Below, one piece after another: positions 4,771 through 5,742 of a stretch of 5,742 nucleotides of DNA. Within the stretch, counting starts at the first letter, position 1; every line of letters begins with the position of its first letter. Where the stretch lies: contig JAFGUR010000249.1 in NCBI GenBank assembly GCA_016938425.1, positions 1-5,742 on the forward strand, read 5' to 3'. The position numbers were made by a program, and so were the translations under genes. The notes under the pieces are model-generated. The model was not told where the DNA came from and did not search any database. It saw nothing but the letters and a program-made list of their open reading frames with translations. Source of the stretch: Fusobacteriaceae bacterium. Its GTDB lineage: Bacteria > Fusobacteriota > Fusobacteriia > Fusobacteriales > Fusobacteriaceae.

Positions 4771-5742
4771 CTATTGATTCTTATTCAAACAATATTCTTT
4801 TATAATTTTTATTACTTCTTTTGAATGGTGAGCTTTTTTTACTTCTTCTTTAAAATTTTTTTGATTAATTATATTCATTAAATCAACCAATGAATTTAAA
4901 TGCTCTTTTCCATCTAAGGAGGCAAAGGCCAATATAATTTCTACTTCTTTCCCGTTTGGAAAAGAAACAGGTTTACTTAAAGTTATCAAACTCATTCCTG
5001 TTTTTATTACGTTATTTCCCCATTTATAATGTGGTATAGCTATTCCGGGAGATATTACTATATAGGATCCTAGTTCTTTTACACTATTTACCATATCTTG
5101 AACATATTCATCGTTAACATATTCGTTTTCGACAAGTATATTTCCTGCAGCTTCTATTGCCTCGTATACATCTTTAGCCTCTATGTTTAAAACAATATTA
5201 TTTTGTAGTAAAGTATCTACCAAAGTTAATTCGTTATCACACAAATCATTTATTAACCTGTCTTCTAGCAATTCGGAAAATTCGACAATTAAATTATCTT
5301 TATTTAATATCTCTGTATTATTCTCTATAATTTCCAATATATTAGACAGTAGAATTTTTTTACGGTATCTTGGAAAATTATATTTGTCAAGTTTATGGAT
5401 ATCTTCTCTACCAATAATAGGATTAACTTTAATTATCGGTGTTTCATTAAAAAAAGCTTCTCCATTAATGTCTGTAGTGGATATTATCATATCTATTTTA
5501 ATATTTTTTTCCATTGTTTTTTTTAGTAAATGACCTGGAATTATATCTATTATTGTAACATCATAAATGTCTTTTAACTGCTGTGCCAATAACTTGGACG
5601 TTCCATATCCCATACCACACACAATTAATACTCTTTTTATATTCTTAAGTTTATATTTATTTCTATCAATACTAGCTTTAAAATGAATAACTAAAAAAGC
5701 TATTTCATCCTTGGAAAAAGTCTCTTGTGCAAATTCTTCCAA
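4771..5742 (-). CDS. PRD-domain PTS-controlled transcriptional regulator (MtlR/LicR-like), 5'-partial
   Basis: The visible 323 residues are the C-terminal half of a BglG/MtlR-type regulator; the first visible codon is TTG read as Leu, so the gene enters from beyond the window edge. Domains in order: the end of the second PRD with its conserved histidine (EIAFLVIHF, His20); an EIIB-Gat-like domain starting at VLIVCGMGYGTS with Cys42; and an EIIA-Mtl-like domain at about 175-320 with the phospho-histidine in GIAIPHYK (His238) and the second conserved His281 in KEHLNSLVDL. Spacing of these residues matches B. subtilis MtlR (about 694 residues), so roughly 370-380 residues, including the helix-turn-helix and first PRD, are missing. 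All acceptor residues are intact, so control by HPr and the EII proteins of the neighbouring transporter is expected. Its position directly upstream and codirectional makes it the likely activator of ulaCBA-talC. E. coli instead controls ula with a DeoR-type repressor. Confidence 0.93.
   Translation of the reverse strand: MEEFAQETFSKDEIAFLVIHFKASIDRNKYKLKNIKRVLIVCGMGYGTSKLLAQQLKDIYDVTIIDIIPGHLLKKTMEKNIKIDMIISTTDINGEAFFNETPIIKVNPIIGREDIHKLDKYNFPRYRKKILLSNILEIIENNTEILNKDNLIVEFSELLEDRLINDLCDNELTLVDTLLQNNIVLNIEAKDVYEAIEAAGNILVENEYVNDEYVQDMVNSVKELGSYIVISPGIAIPHYKWGNNVIKTGMSLITLSKPVSFPNGKEVEIILAFASLDGKEHLNSLVDLMNIINQKNFKEEVKKAHHSKEVIKIIKEYCLNKNQ

Noticed and set aside
5183..5533. 116-codon plus-strand frame within the regulator gene
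   Set aside because: Antisense to a well-supported PRD/EIIB/EIIA coding region; Ser- and Ile-rich composition typical of a shadow frame.

Overview
The window is AT-rich DNA (coding regions near 28-30% GC by eye) from a fermentative bacterium that takes up sugars by phosphotransferase systems (PTS). Protein style and base composition suggest a Fusobacteriota member of the Leptotrichia type; a low-GC Firmicute is the alternative. This is inference from sequence style, as no taxonomic marker is present.

Layout. On the plus strand, 3-635 carries the end of a membrane-anchored YdcF/SanA-type DUF218 protein that is probably cut by the window edge. Everything else that is clearly coding lies on the minus strand, convergent with it. 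In transcription order: the C-terminal half of a PRD-containing PTS-controlled regulator (5742-4771, entering from outside the window) ending at a good intrinsic terminator (4764-4731); a 640-base non-coding stretch with two GC-rich hairpin clusters and a possible promoter and operator; then a four-gene operon ulaC (EIIA, 4132-3689), ulaB (EIIB, 3574-3311), ulaA (EIIC, 3047-1689) and a TalC/FSA-family transaldolase (1602-961).

How the genes work together. HPr-phosphate passes phosphate to His67 of the EIIA, then to Cys7 of the EIIB, then to the substrate as it crosses the EIIC. The regulator carries EIIB-like and EIIA-like domains with intact phospho-acceptor residues (Cys42 and His238 of the visible part), so it can sense whether this PTS is busy and switch the operon accordingly. 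The transaldolase places the imported product in the pentose phosphate pathway. L-ascorbate is the known substrate of the family, but no lactonase, decarboxylase or epimerase of the classical ula pathway is in view and the EIIC differs from E. coli UlaA in some pocket positions, so the substrate should be treated as open.

Non-coding regions. The spacers inside the operon are long (114, 263 and 86 bases) and contain hairpins. Two or three GC-rich islets (about 53-58% GC) at 701-790, 4503-4572 and 4619-4656 consist of nested perfect stem-loops. In a genome this AT-rich, such islets usually mark structured RNA or ends of mobile elements (for example the right end and guide RNA of IS200/IS605 elements). 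I cannot assign them to a family. I found no tRNA, rRNA, CRISPR array or intact transposase, and nothing that amounts to a convincing new multi-gene system.
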